Below are positions 8,449 to 16,776 of a DNA stretch of 64,000 nucleotides, one piece after another (position 1 is the stretch's first letter; each line of letters starts with the position of its first letter). Where the stretch lies: contig NZ_JAENIK010000012.1 of the NCBI RefSeq assembly GCF_016595465.1, forward strand, positions 682,001 to 746,000, given 5' to 3'. A program made the position numbers and the translations under genes. Source of the stretch: Luteolibacter yonseiensis (lineage in GTDB: Bacteria > Verrucomicrobiota > Verrucomicrobiia > Verrucomicrobiales > Akkermansiaceae). The notes below the pieces were generated by a model. The model was not told the origin of the DNA. It did not search any database and saw nothing but the letters and a program-made list of their open reading frames with translations.

Positions 8449-9585
8449 TCAAATCTCCGAAAACAAAGCCTCCACCATTTCCACGCATTTCAGCCCCGGC
8501 ATGACGCTGAGATCCATCTGATTCATCACATAGGCGAAGGAAATCCCGGTTTCCGGATCTCCCAAGCCATGGCTCCCCCCCGCTCCCGGATGACCGATGG
8601 CCGAGAGTGAAGGCCCGTAAAGCTGGCGGATCTTCCGCCCTGACTCATCCAACGGATCCTGTTGCACGCCGCAGGTGAAGGACGTGGGACGCAGCAGCAC
8701 CCTGTCATCTCCCGAAACCTGGTGCGCCGTCAGGGCCCTACGAACATTCTCGCTGAGCGGGCTGTCGATGCGGCCGATCATCGCTTGATAAAATTTCGCC
8801 AAAGCCGAGGCGGTCCCAACACCACCCATCGCGGGCAATCCGGCGGACCATGCGCGCGGTTCGTTCATCTCATGGACAGCGTGTAATCCCTTTGGTGAGG
8901 AAAATGCCATCCGGGTGAAGGTTCCCGAGGTGGTGAGTTGCTTGTAGAAACCATCCGCCAGATCGGACTTGTCGGCCTTTCCCGGATAAAGCCGGGCGAC
9001 CCGCGGCCACTCGCTTTCCGGGAGACCGATCCAGAAATCCAGCCCGAGCGGCTCCGCGATCTTCTCGCGCCAGTAGCTGCCCAAGGTCATGCCGGTGAGC
9101 CTACGCACCGGCTCGTCCGTGAGAGCGCCGAATGTCCTGGGATGGTAACCGTGTCCCTCGCCCAATCGCCATGCCGGGACCTGTGCTTCGATGGCCGCCA
9201 CCACCTCCGCATGCTCGAAAACATCCGCTTTCTGATCCAGCACCGCCAGACCGCATTGATGCGACAGCAGGTGTGAAAATCTCGCCTCCCCCACTGGAAA
9301 CGCCGGCCAGATTTCCCTGACCGGAGTGTCCGGGCCGAATCCGTGGTTTTCCAGCGCCAACAGCAAGGTCGCGGCCGACGGAACTTTCGTCGCTGAATAA
9401 ACCGGCACCAACGTCCTCGTGGTCCATGGCCTCGTCTTGTCCTTCTCGCACCAGCCGTGACCTTCGGAAACCAGCTCCGTGCCGTCCCACCAGATACTTA
9501 CCGACGCTCCGATCTCCCCCCGCTCGCGGAAGTTCCGTTCGAAGACTTCCAGAACCTTACCTAATGCTGAAGGACTCACCGCCAT
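8449..9585 (-). CDS. Serine hydrolase, beta-lactamase class C / EstB-like family
   Basis: The 378 residues fit Pfam Beta-lactamase-type serine hydrolases. The SxxK nucleophile motif is YSATKVPSA, with Ser64 and Lys67. SHQCGL near residue 110 and HGYHPRTFGALTDEPVRRLTG stand where the YxN motif and the following helix lie, and a C-terminal HPGAGGSHGLGDPETGISFAYVMN segment stands where (K/H)xG is found. There is no signal peptide, so it is probably a cytoplasmic esterase or peptidase-like enzyme, not a resistance beta-lactamase. Its start overlaps the end of the AI-2E permease gene by 29 bases, which suggests translational coupling. The substrate is unknown. Confidence 0.88.
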   Translation of the reverse strand: MAVSPSALGKVLEVFERNFRERGEIGASVSIWWDGTELVSEGHGWCEKDKTRPWTTRTLVPVYSATKVPSAATLLLALENHGFGPDTPVREIWPAFPVGEARFSHLLSHQCGLAVLDQKADVFEHAEVVAAIEAQVPAWRLGEGHGYHPRTFGALTDEPVRRLTGMTLGSYWREKIAEPLGLDFWIGLPESEWPRVARLYPGKADKSDLADGFYKQLTTSGTFTRMAFSSPKGLHAVHEMNEPRAWSAGLPAMGGVGTASALAKFYQAMIGRIDSPLSENVRRALTAHQVSGDDRVLLRPTSFTCGVQQDPLDESGRKIRQLYGPSLSAIGHPGAGGSHGLGDPETGISFAYVMNQMDLSVMPGLKCVEMVEALFSEI

Positions 9586-10879
9586 GCAGGTGTGTGGTCT
9601 TTGTCAGTTCGACGTGCAACTCCGAAGTCTCCTCAAAGATCACCGTCCTTTCCGGTTCTTTCGGGGTGGCGGACCATTCCTCGATCAACCGGAACGCCAC
9701 CGCCAGCAACGTCGGTCCCATGAAGACACCGACCAGTCCGAAAGCCAGGGCACCTCCGATGACTCCGCAGAAAATCAGCACGAAAGGCATCTTGCTGCCT
9801 TGGCTGATGAGGTAGGGGCGCAGGAAATTATCCACCATGCTGATTCCGAGCACACCCCAGAGGATCAGGAAGAGTCCGAGTCCCGGCTTGTGCTGGGCGA
9901 ACAACCACAGGGCGGCCGGTAGCCAGATCATCGGCGGACCAAATGGAATCACCGCGAAAAAGAATGTCAGCACGGAGAGGAGGACCGCTCCCGGCACGCC
10001 CGCGATCCAAAACCCCAGCCCAGCGACCAGCGCCTGGGCGATGGCTGTGCCAAGGATACCGTAAACCACTCCACGCACCGTGTTTCCCGCCACCTTGATC
10101 AAATGCTGGCCCCGAGGTCCCGCAAGCCGGTCCGCCGCCACCGAGAGGCGTTCCGCGAGGATGTCCGTATCCCGTAGGAGGAAAAATGCCAGGAAAGCGC
10201 TCAGCAACACCTGCGTCACTCCCTCAAGAACCCCAAGTCCCACGGCAAACAGCCACGTCCGTGCCCAAACGATGAATTGACCGACCACTTCGATGGTCTT
10301 CGATGAATCAGACTTCTTTTCCACCGCAGCGATTTCTTCCGCCGCGTTCTCCGTCAAGGGTGCGGGTGCGGCGTCCTGGAGGACAGGACCGTCCGTGCCT
10401 TCGATGACGATCTTCGGGCGGGGCGGTGTTTTCACCACCTCCTTGTCGAGCTGTTCCATCCAGCGGTTCCGGTCACCGGTCACCCCACCCCAATATCCGG
10501 CGACATCATCTCCCACGACCGGCAGCTGCGCCACCCATTCCGGGGCCTTCTCTGGAGCCGCCATGAACCAGTTCCGGGTGGCGTAGGCGAGATCCTTGCC
10601 ATCCTGGGCGATGCTGAAGCCGATCAAGGTGATCGGCCCCGCCAATACCACCGTGATCGTCAGGGTCACGAAAATCGCCGCCATCGTCCGGGATCCACGG
10701 AACCATTTGGTGAACTTGCTCTGCAGCGGATGCAGCGAGTAGGCGAGGATCATCGCCCACATCAGCGCCGTCATGAACGGCTTGAGAATGAAAAAGCACC
10801 CGATCAGGATGAGCAGGAGCGCCAGACCACCCAGCAGGGGCTCGATCTTGAAGCGCTTGTTCATATTCTGCGTTGCCAT
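9557..10879 (-). CDS. AI-2E family transporter (PerM/YdiK-like permease)
   Basis: This 440-residue polytopic protein has two N-terminal helices (LLGGLALLLILIGCFFILKPF, ALMWAMILAYSLHPL) and a long periplasmic or cytosolic insertion. C-terminal helices include the family signatures VLSAFLAFFLLRD, GTAIAQALVAGLGFWIAGVPGAVLLSVLTFFFAVIPFGPP and ISQGSKMPFVLIFCGVIGGALAFGLVGVFMGP. The insertion at about residues 130-195 is charged and rich in Pro/Glu and longer than usual. Members have been linked to autoinducer-2 export or Na+/H+ antiport, so the substrate is open. It is probably the first gene of a two-gene unit with the serine hydrolase. Confidence 0.9.
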   Translation of the reverse strand: MATQNMNKRFKIEPLLGGLALLLILIGCFFILKPFMTALMWAMILAYSLHPLQSKFTKWFRGSRTMAAIFVTLTITVVLAGPITLIGFSIAQDGKDLAYATRNWFMAAPEKAPEWVAQLPVVGDDVAGYWGGVTGDRNRWMEQLDKEVVKTPPRPKIVIEGTDGPVLQDAAPAPLTENAAEEIAAVEKKSDSSKTIEVVGQFIVWARTWLFAVGLGVLEGVTQVLLSAFLAFFLLRDTDILAERLSVAADRLAGPRGQHLIKVAGNTVRGVVYGILGTAIAQALVAGLGFWIAGVPGAVLLSVLTFFFAVIPFGPPMIWLPAALWLFAQHKPGLGLFLILWGVLGISMVDNFLRPYLISQGSKMPFVLIFCGVIGGALAFGLVGVFMGPTLLAVAFRLIEEWSATPKEPERTVIFEETSELHVELTKTTHLHGGESFSIR

Positions 10880-11198
10880 CTATAAAGGTGAGGTTAGACA
10901 GCTTTTCCCGGTTCCGCCAGTCACTTTCGTCAGAAATGCCGATTGTCCGACTCCTCCGGCGAAACCTTTTATTGAAAATTTGATCATTGGCGGCGGTCGC
11001 GTGATTTTTTTACATTTCGAAAAATGAATCGATCCAAAGCCTTTGAAATTTTATGGAATTCAAGAAAGGCCCCCTCCCCGAAATGGCACTTCTGGAGGTC
11101 ACAGAGTTTACAGTCACCCACAACCGAGGTGGATGACGCCTATCGGTTGTTTGCAACCACTCCGGTTCATAGTATCCCGCGCTGAATGACGGGCGGTT
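10880..11198. other. 319-base intergenic region between hemB end and AI-2E gene start
   Basis: No gene is visible. The stretch next to the permease (10960-11060) is A+T-rich and probably holds its leftward promoter. An 8-bp stem, ACAACCGA (11120-11127) with TCGGTTGT (11143-11150), lies about 50 bases after the hemB stop and may act as its terminator, but it has no U-tract. Confidence 0.5.
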
Positions 11199-12179
11199 CT
11201 ATTTCGCCAGCCACCCGCACGCCTGTTTCGCGAAATAGGTGAGGATCATGTCCGCTCCCGCGCGTTTGATGGCGGTCAGCGATTCCAGCACGATTTTTCT
11301 TTCATCCAGCCAGCCACCCGCAGCCGCGCTTTTCAGCATGAGGTATTCGCCGCTCACCTGGTACGCGGCGACCGGGAGAGTCGTCGTTTCGCGGACTTTC
11401 GCGATGATGTCCAGATAGATGCCCGCAGGCTTCACCATGAGCATGTCCGCGCCCTCGGCTTCGTCCAAAAGCGTTTCGCGGACGGCTTCGCGCGAGTTTG
11501 ATGGATCCATCTGGTAGGTTTTCTTGTCGCCCTCCTTGGGTGCGGAGTCGAGCGCGCCACGGAAGGGACCGTAGAATGCGGACGCGTATTTCGCGGTGTA
11601 GCTGAGGATGGAAACCTTGGTGAACCCTTCCTCATCGAGCGCTTCCCGGATGGCGGCGACACGACCGTCCATCATGTCGGAAGGCGAGACGATGTCCGCG
11701 CCGGCGCGGGCATGGCACAGGGCCTGTTCGCAAAGCACGGCGACGGTTTCATCATTGAGGATCTCCAATTCGCCCCATTCATCCCGCTCGACGATGCCGT
11801 CGTGACCGTCCGAGTTGTAGGGGTCCAGCGCGACATCCGTGATGACGCAGAGCGTGGGGTGGGCGGCCTTGATGGCACGGATCGCACGCGGGACGAGTCC
11901 GTCGTCGTTGGAGCATTCTCCGGCATCCGGGGTTTTGAACGATTCCTCGATTTTCGGAAAAAGAACGATGGCCGGAATGCCGAGCGCGTGCGCCTCCCCC
12001 GCTTCCTTCACCAGACTCTCGAGCGACCAGCGCGTCACTCCCGGCATGGAGGCGATGGGCGTGTCCTCCGCGTCTTCATGGAAAAACACGGGAAGGATGA
12101 AATCCGCGGGAGTGAGTATGGTTTCGCGCACCATGGAGCGGATCGCGGGCGTGCGGCGGTTGCGGCGTGGACGGTTCAT
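11199..12179 (-). CDS. hemB: Delta-aminolevulinic acid dehydratase (porphobilinogen synthase)
   Basis: HemB condenses two 5-aminolevulinate molecules into porphobilinogen in heme synthesis. The 326-residue protein begins RPRRNRRTPAIRSMVRET and has LPVFFHE. The two Schiff-base lysines lie in ILSYTAKYASAFYGPFR and MLMVKPAGIYLDI, and YQVSGEY is present. At the metal site, where zinc-dependent enzymes carry a Cys cluster, this protein reads VALDPYNSDGHDGI, without cysteines. That is the pattern of the magnesium-type enzymes, as in Pseudomonas. The gene stands alone; other heme genes are not in the window. Confidence 0.97.
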   Translation of the reverse strand: MNRPRRNRRTPAIRSMVRETILTPADFILPVFFHEDAEDTPIASMPGVTRWSLESLVKEAGEAHALGIPAIVLFPKIEESFKTPDAGECSNDDGLVPRAIRAIKAAHPTLCVITDVALDPYNSDGHDGIVERDEWGELEILNDETVAVLCEQALCHARAGADIVSPSDMMDGRVAAIREALDEEGFTKVSILSYTAKYASAFYGPFRGALDSAPKEGDKKTYQMDPSNSREAVRETLLDEAEGADMLMVKPAGIYLDIIAKVRETTTLPVAAYQVSGEYLMLKSAAAGGWLDERKIVLESLTAIKRAGADMILTYFAKQACGWLAK

Positions 12180-12189
12180 GCGGGGAGGA

Positions 12190-12230
12190 TGAACATCGGA
12201 TATCGAACTTCAAACATTGAACATCGGAGG
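12190..12230. repeat. Dispersed intergenic repeat of the 'gaacat(c)g / cgaacttc / cattgaacatcg' type
   Basis: The stretch between hemB and the esterase gene consists of degenerate copies of a short unit (gaacatcggatatcgaac, then cattgaacatcgg). Read in one frame it encodes NIGYRTSNIEHRRG, close to the NIEHRTSNIEHR peptides that spurious gene calls often give in Verrucomicrobia and Planctomycetes genomes. I read this as a member of a dispersed repeat family and not coding. Copy number elsewhere cannot be seen here. Confidence 0.55.
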
Positions 12231-12322
12231 GGACAAAAAGAATCGATGCCGCAAAATCACTCCGTTTAAGGACGTAGCGAGGGCTTGCGCCGCGCGGACC
12301 ACCTGCGATCATCCAGAAAACC

Positions 12323-13201
12323 ATGAAATTTCCCATCGCCTCCCTGCTCGCCTCCACATTGATTTTCTCCCTTCCCTCCCCGGCGCAGCAGGCTCCGGAA
12401 CGCTTCTCTGTCGCGACGGGCAAGGCCCTGACCGAGGGTGAGAAGCCCGCTGGCGAGGCGGTGATGACGGTTTATCACCCGGAAAAACCGAATGGTGCCG
12501 CTGTCGTTATTTACCCCGGCGGCGGTTACACCACGCTCGTTGTCGAACCGGAGGGACACCGCATCGCGAAATGGTTCGGCGAGCACGGCATTACCGGAGC
12601 TGTCGTCGAATACCGCCTGCCGAACGGAAATTCAGGACTTCCGCTCGCCGATGCGAAAAGCGCAACCCGCATTGTCCGCCTGCATGCCACCGAGTGGAAA
12701 CTCGATCCGAAGCGCGTCGGAAACATCGGCTTCTCCGCCGGCGGCCACCTCGCCGCCACCGCCGCCACCCATTTCGACAAGGGCGATGACAAGGCCGCCC
12801 ATCCGGTGGACAAACTCAGCAGCCGCCCGGATTTTTCCATTCTCATCTATCCGGTCATCACCATGGGTGAACTCACCCACGGCGGCTCGAAGGGCGCGCT
12901 GCTCGGCCCCGCTCCGGATGCCAAGGCCATCGAGCTCTTTTCCAATGAAAAACAGGTCACCCGCGACACGCCGCCGACGTTTCTGGTGCACGCTGAAGAT
13001 GACACGCTCGTCGTCCCTGCGAACAGCGAACTCTACTACGACGCGCTCCGTAAAAACAAGGTCCCTGCCGAATACCTGAAACTCCCGTCCGGCGGCCACG
13101 GCATCAATGGTTACCAAGGACCGCTGTGGGAGGAGTGGAAAAGCAAGTGTCTCAAGTGGCTGGCGAAAGAGAAATTCATCCCCGTGGCGGATGCGAAGTG
13201 A
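12323..13201 (+). CDS. Secreted alpha/beta hydrolase, BD-FAE / acetylxylan-esterase-like
   Basis: The 292-residue protein has a signal peptide (MKFPIASLLASTLIFSLPSPA) and an alpha/beta hydrolase core. The oxyanion segment is AVVIYPGGGYTTL, the nucleophile elbow is IGFSAGGHLAAT (Ser near residue 140), the acid is in TFLVHAEDDTLV and the His is in LPSGGHGINGY. This pattern is typical of the bifunctional-family carbohydrate esterases annotated as acetylxylan or feruloyl esterases and often called lipases in error. It probably deacylates plant or algal polysaccharides outside the cytoplasm. The next gene starts 28 bases later on the same strand and is also a secreted hydrolase. Confidence 0.88.
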   Translation: MKFPIASLLASTLIFSLPSPAQQAPERFSVATGKALTEGEKPAGEAVMTVYHPEKPNGAAVVIYPGGGYTTLVVEPEGHRIAKWFGEHGITGAVVEYRLPNGNSGLPLADAKSATRIVRLHATEWKLDPKRVGNIGFSAGGHLAATAATHFDKGDDKAAHPVDKLSSRPDFSILIYPVITMGELTHGGSKGALLGPAPDAKAIELFSNEKQVTRDTPPTFLVHAEDDTLVVPANSELYYDALRKNKVPAEYLKLPSGGHGINGYQGPLWEEWKSKCLKWLAKEKFIPVADAK

Positions 13202-13229
13202 ATCGCCGCAATCTCCAAAACCCACGATC

Positions 13230-14294
13230 ATGATTCGGAAAACCCTCCACCGTTCCGCCTCCCTCGTTCTGACCGTCCTGCTGGCCAGCCCTCTCGTGGC
13301 GGCTGCGGCGGAGGGAAAAAACCATGATCTCACCGCCCGCGCCAGCGAGATCGACAAGCGGACCAAACCGCACCCGGAGATCGGTTTCGTTTTTGAGAAG
13401 GACGGCAAGCCACAGGATGTGCAGCACGCCAGCGTGGACACCCGGGTCCCTTCCAGCGGAAAACTGGTCATCTGGCTGATGGGCCATAACAAGGAACTCT
13501 TCGACCACCTCGACGGCTACGGCATGCACTCCATCCAGATCCATTACGCGCGGGAGTGGTTCGGGAAGCTTTATTCCGGACCACCACCGGAGGACGATCT
13601 GTTCCTTTCCAACATCCGCCTCGAAGCCGCCACCGGGGAAAACGCCAGCAAGGCGGTGGATATCCCGAAGCCGGACAGCATCATGGAGCGGGCCTACCAG
13701 TTCGTGAAATGGCTGGATCGTGAGAATCCGGAGGGGAACTGGAAGCAGTTCATCACCCGCGACGGCAAGGGTCTGCTGTGGGACAAGGTGATCCTCTCCG
13801 GGATCTCCCATGGCTCCACCACCGCCGCACGCATGGCGAAAGCGGTGAAGGTGGACCGTGTGGTGATGTTTTCCGGGCCACGAGATCAGTACGAGGTTTG
13901 GCAGAAACTCCCTTCCGCCACGCCAACGAACCGCTACTTCGGTTTTTCCCACGTGCTCGATGACGGCTGGACCGGCGATCACTACCGCCGGTCGTGGCAG
14001 CTCATGGACCTGCAGTCCTGCGGTCCCATCGTCAATGTGGAGAAGACTTCCCCTCCCTACGGAGACACCCGCCGCCTGATCACGGACGCCGACGTCGGCG
14101 GAAATCACGACCACGCGCACAATTCCTCCATTCCCGGCGGAGCGGCGGTGAAGGGGCCCGACGGCAAATTCATCCATGAGGCGGTCTGGCGTTACCTCTT
14201 CACCCATCCCGTGGAGGAGGTCGGCAGGGCCGTGCCACCGGATGCCGATTGCAGGATCGACCAACGGAAGAAAGGAGCCGGCTCCCGGAAATGA
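13230..14294 (+). CDS. Secreted alpha/beta hydrolase-like protein (BPSS1187-type)
   Basis: I start this gene at 13230 because the product then opens with a proper signal peptide (MIRKTLHRSASLVLTVLLASPLVAAA), 354 residues in all; longer frames run back into the upstream gene. Hydrolase features are LVIWLMGHNKELFDHL near residue 80, an AREWFGKLYSG stretch, and a nucleophile elbow ILSGISHGSTTAAR (G-x-S-x-G). An Asp may lie in FSHVLDDGWTGDHY, and GGNHDHAHN carries a likely catalytic His. I recall similar proteins grouped as a BPSS1187 family. It probably forms an operon with the preceding esterase. The substrate is unknown. Confidence 0.75.
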   Translation: MIRKTLHRSASLVLTVLLASPLVAAAAEGKNHDLTARASEIDKRTKPHPEIGFVFEKDGKPQDVQHASVDTRVPSSGKLVIWLMGHNKELFDHLDGYGMHSIQIHYAREWFGKLYSGPPPEDDLFLSNIRLEAATGENASKAVDIPKPDSIMERAYQFVKWLDRENPEGNWKQFITRDGKGLLWDKVILSGISHGSTTAARMAKAVKVDRVVMFSGPRDQYEVWQKLPSATPTNRYFGFSHVLDDGWTGDHYRRSWQLMDLQSCGPIVNVEKTSPPYGDTRRLITDADVGGNHDHAHNSSIPGGAAVKGPDGKFIHEAVWRYLFTHPVEEVGRAVPPDADCRIDQRKKGAGSRK

Positions 14295-14426
14295 CGGACA
14301 CGTGCCCGGAGGGCAACGTGGACCGGGCCTGAATTTTGCTGTCATTTATCCTGAGGGCGAAATACGGATACTCCACCTCCGCGGTGCGCGACATTTCGCG
14401 ATCGTGGATTTGTCCATCGTTTCTCC

Positions 14427-15665
14427 ATGCCAGCTAAAAATTTCCACGTCCGCCAAGCCGCCGTATCCGCGCTCCGCGCTTGGGCAAAAGGCCATGATTA
14501 TGCCGAAACGCTGATCGAACGACACGCGCAACGCCGCAAGCTTTCTCCTGCGGACCGGGGGCTGTTGCAGGCGATCCTCTTCGGTGTGCTGAGGCATCGG
14601 CGGTTGCTGGACCACTGGATCGGCAAGCTGCGCGATGGCAAGCTGGATCCGGAAACACGCGACATCCTGCGGGTGGGTCTGTGCCAGTTGCTCATCCTCG
14701 GCCTGCCGGACCACGCGGCGGTGAACGAAACGGTGGAGGCCGGGAAGGCCAGCGTCCGCAGCCTGATCAACGCGGTGCTCCGCCGTGCGACGCTCGCGAA
14801 AAAACGCATGCTGGACGATCTGGACGACGTGCCGATGCCCGTCATCCACTCGCACCCGGACTGGCTCTACAACCGCTGGCGCCAGGCCTTCGGCACCCGC
14901 AACGCGATTTCCCTGATGGAGTGGAACAACCTTCCCGCCGTGACGTTCTTCCGGGTGAATCCCCTCGCCCCGACACCAGACACCCTGCCCGGAAATCCGG
15001 TGGAAGGTGCTCCGGGATTCTACCAACTGGATGGCTCGCTCCCGACCGCCCTGCTCGCCAGCGGCTCCGTTTACATCCAGGACCCTGCGACGCGGCACTC
15101 GGTGGAACTGCTCGATCCTAAACCGGGCGAACGCATTCTGGACGCCTGTGCGGCCCCGGGGGGAAAAGCTTTTCTCATCGCCTCCGCTCTCGGTTCCGCA
15201 GAGGGGTTGGTTTGCACCGATTCGAACGAAAAGCGGCTCCCACGTCTGGAGGAAAACCTCGAACGCCTGCACGCGCGGAAAGCGGTGGTTTCCGTCCACG
15301 ACTGGACAAAACCCGCACCGGCGGAGTGGCATGGCAGCTTCGACGGCATCCTCCTGGATGTGCCATGCTCGAACACCGGCGTGATCCGGCGCCGGGTCGA
15401 TGTCCGCTGGCGCCTGCAGGCACCCGACATCGACAAGATCGCCATCACCCAGCGGAAGATTCTGGAGAACGCCCTGGCCTGCCTGAAGCCGGGCGGCCGC
15501 ATCGTCTATTCCACCTGCTCCATCGAGCACACCGAGAATCTCGGGCTGGTGGAAAGCTTCCTCGCCGACCATCCGGAACTCGAGCTTCGCGGCACCCGGG
15601 ACGCCCTGCCGTTCCGCGATGCGACGGACGGGGCCTTCGCCGCACGCATCGAACGGAAGTCCTGA
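14427..15665 (+). CDS. rsmB: RsmB-like 16S rRNA (cytosine-C5)-methyltransferase
   Basis: This 412-residue RNA m5C methyltransferase probably modifies C967 of 16S rRNA with S-adenosylmethionine. The N-terminal 140 residues are a NusB-like RNA-binding domain (NFHVRQAAVSALRAWAKG, ADRGLLQAILFGVLRHRRLLD, AAVNETVEAGKASVRSLINAVLRR). The catalytic domain has the SAM motif LDACAAPGGKAFLIAS, the proline-cysteine motif DVPCSNTGVIRRR, and the second catalytic cysteine in IVYSTCSIEHTENLGLV. All expected catalytic residues are present. It follows the hydrolase pair by 132 bases and precedes a tiny membrane-anchored ORF. Confidence 0.92.
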   Translation: MPAKNFHVRQAAVSALRAWAKGHDYAETLIERHAQRRKLSPADRGLLQAILFGVLRHRRLLDHWIGKLRDGKLDPETRDILRVGLCQLLILGLPDHAAVNETVEAGKASVRSLINAVLRRATLAKKRMLDDLDDVPMPVIHSHPDWLYNRWRQAFGTRNAISLMEWNNLPAVTFFRVNPLAPTPDTLPGNPVEGAPGFYQLDGSLPTALLASGSVYIQDPATRHSVELLDPKPGERILDACAAPGGKAFLIASALGSAEGLVCTDSNEKRLPRLEENLERLHARKAVVSVHDWTKPAPAEWHGSFDGILLDVPCSNTGVIRRRVDVRWRLQAPDIDKIAITQRKILENALACLKPGGRIVYSTCSIEHTENLGLVESFLADHPELELRGTRDALPFRDATDGAFAARIERKS

Positions 15666-15711
15666 ATTTTACCGCTGGCTAGCGGCCATCGAACGTTTTA
15701 AAAATCTCCGC

Positions 15712-15876
15712 ATGAAGTCCTGTCTCGGTCTCCTCATCGTCTTCTCCACCTTCGTCGCCGTGGTCGGTGGCGGGGTATTGATCTGGTTCCTGAGCGACAC
15801 TTCGGAATTTTCGCGGAAAGCGCAGACGCCCACCCCGGCCTCCGCTCCAGCGGTGCCGGCAGCTCCGGCACGATAG
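15712..15876 (+). CDS. Small single-pass membrane protein, 54 aa
   Basis: A short open frame encodes MKSCLGLLIVFSTFVAVVGG, a hydrophobic helix running to about residue 27 (VLIWFLSD), and a Pro/Ala-rich tail (TPTPASAPAVPAAPAR). The pattern of one helix plus a low-complexity tail recurs in small Verrucomicrobia proteins, but I cannot name the family. It lies 46 bases after rsmB on the same strand and may be co-transcribed. An upstream in-frame start exists, but it lies inside rsmB and would add residues with no sense in a membrane protein. Confidence 0.55.
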   Translation: MKSCLGLLIVFSTFVAVVGGGVLIWFLSDTSEFSRKAQTPTPASAPAVPAAPAR

Positions 15877-15912
15877 GAAGAAAAGGGGCTTCGCACCTGG
15901 GACGGCTCCCCC

Positions 15913-16665
15913 CTAATAAAATACCTTCCACAAGACCAGGCCATGCGCCGGGGCGTTCACCCCCGCCGCGGCGCGATCCCGGCATTCCAGCATGCTTGCA
16001 ATCTCTGCCGTGCTGAATTTCCCCTCGCCCACCTGCACCAATGTGCCGACGATGCAACGGCACATCTTGTAAAGGAAGCCTTCGCCTTCCATGATGAAGG
16101 TCACCAGTCTGCCCTGTTTGCGGATTTCACAGCGGGTCAGGGTGCGCACCGCATCTTCCAGCACCACACCGCGGTTCGTGGTGAACGAACGGAAGTCATG
16201 CCGTCCCAGCAACCGTCCCGCCGCTTCACGCATCGCGTCCAGATCCAGTTCGCGCGCCACGTGCCATGCCTGGGTCCGGCGCAAGGGATTCATGACCGGA
16301 CCATTCCAGACGTGATAACGGTATTGCTTTCCGCTCGCGTCGAAGCGGGCGTGGAAATCCTCCCGGACGGGTCTGACCACCCGAACGCGGATGTCATCGG
16401 GCAGGAACGCGTTGACCGCCAAGGCCAGTTTTGCCGGAGGAATAGCGTCCTCTCCATCGTCCACCTCGAAGTGTGCGGTCATTCCCAGAGCGTGCACCCC
16501 GGAATCGGTCCGGCTTGCACTTTCCACCGTTGGTCCGCTTGGAAACAACCGGGCGAGCGCCGCTTCCACCCGATTCTGCACACCGGTGCCCTCCGGCCTC
16601 GACTGCCAGCCATGATAGCCCGCGCCATCGTAAGCGATGATGAGTTTGAAACGGAGCATTGCCAC
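15913..16665 (-). CDS. truA: tRNA pseudouridine(38-40) synthase TruA
   Basis: TruA isomerises uridines 38-40 in the anticodon stem of many tRNAs. The 250-residue protein begins with the usual strand FKLIIAYDGAGYHGWQ and has the catalytic Asp54 in ASRTDSGVHALG. It continues with RYHVWNGPVMNPLRR, AWHVARELDLDAM and the C-terminal GEGFLYKMCRCIVGTLVQVG, with a final APAHGLVLWKVFY. The length matches the family. It is divergent from the 467-residue conserved gene and convergent with the small membrane ORF. Confidence 0.96.
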   Translation of the reverse strand: MAMLRFKLIIAYDGAGYHGWQSRPEGTGVQNRVEAALARLFPSGPTVESASRTDSGVHALGMTAHFEVDDGEDAIPPAKLALAVNAFLPDDIRVRVVRPVREDFHARFDASGKQYRYHVWNGPVMNPLRRTQAWHVARELDLDAMREAAGRLLGRHDFRSFTTNRGVVLEDAVRTLTRCEIRKQGRLVTFIMEGEGFLYKMCRCIVGTLVQVGEGKFSTAEIASMLECRDRAAAGVNAPAHGLVLWKVFY

Positions 16666-16776
16666 GCGAACTTCAAATCATGAACCAACGGCCTATGCAC
16701 CTCCGGAAACCGATATTTTCGCCAACGCCCCATATTTCATTCCTACTGCTGGCTTGAACCCTGCTAGGACTGCCGC

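Noticed and set aside
8449-9585. Antibiotic-resistance beta-lactamase
   Set aside because: The SxxK motif is present but there is no signal peptide and the other motifs fit EstB-like esterases better.
11712-12269. 185-residue rightward frame opposite hemB
   Set aside because: It is antisense to hemB and ends in NIGYRTSNIEHRRG, the repeat artefact.
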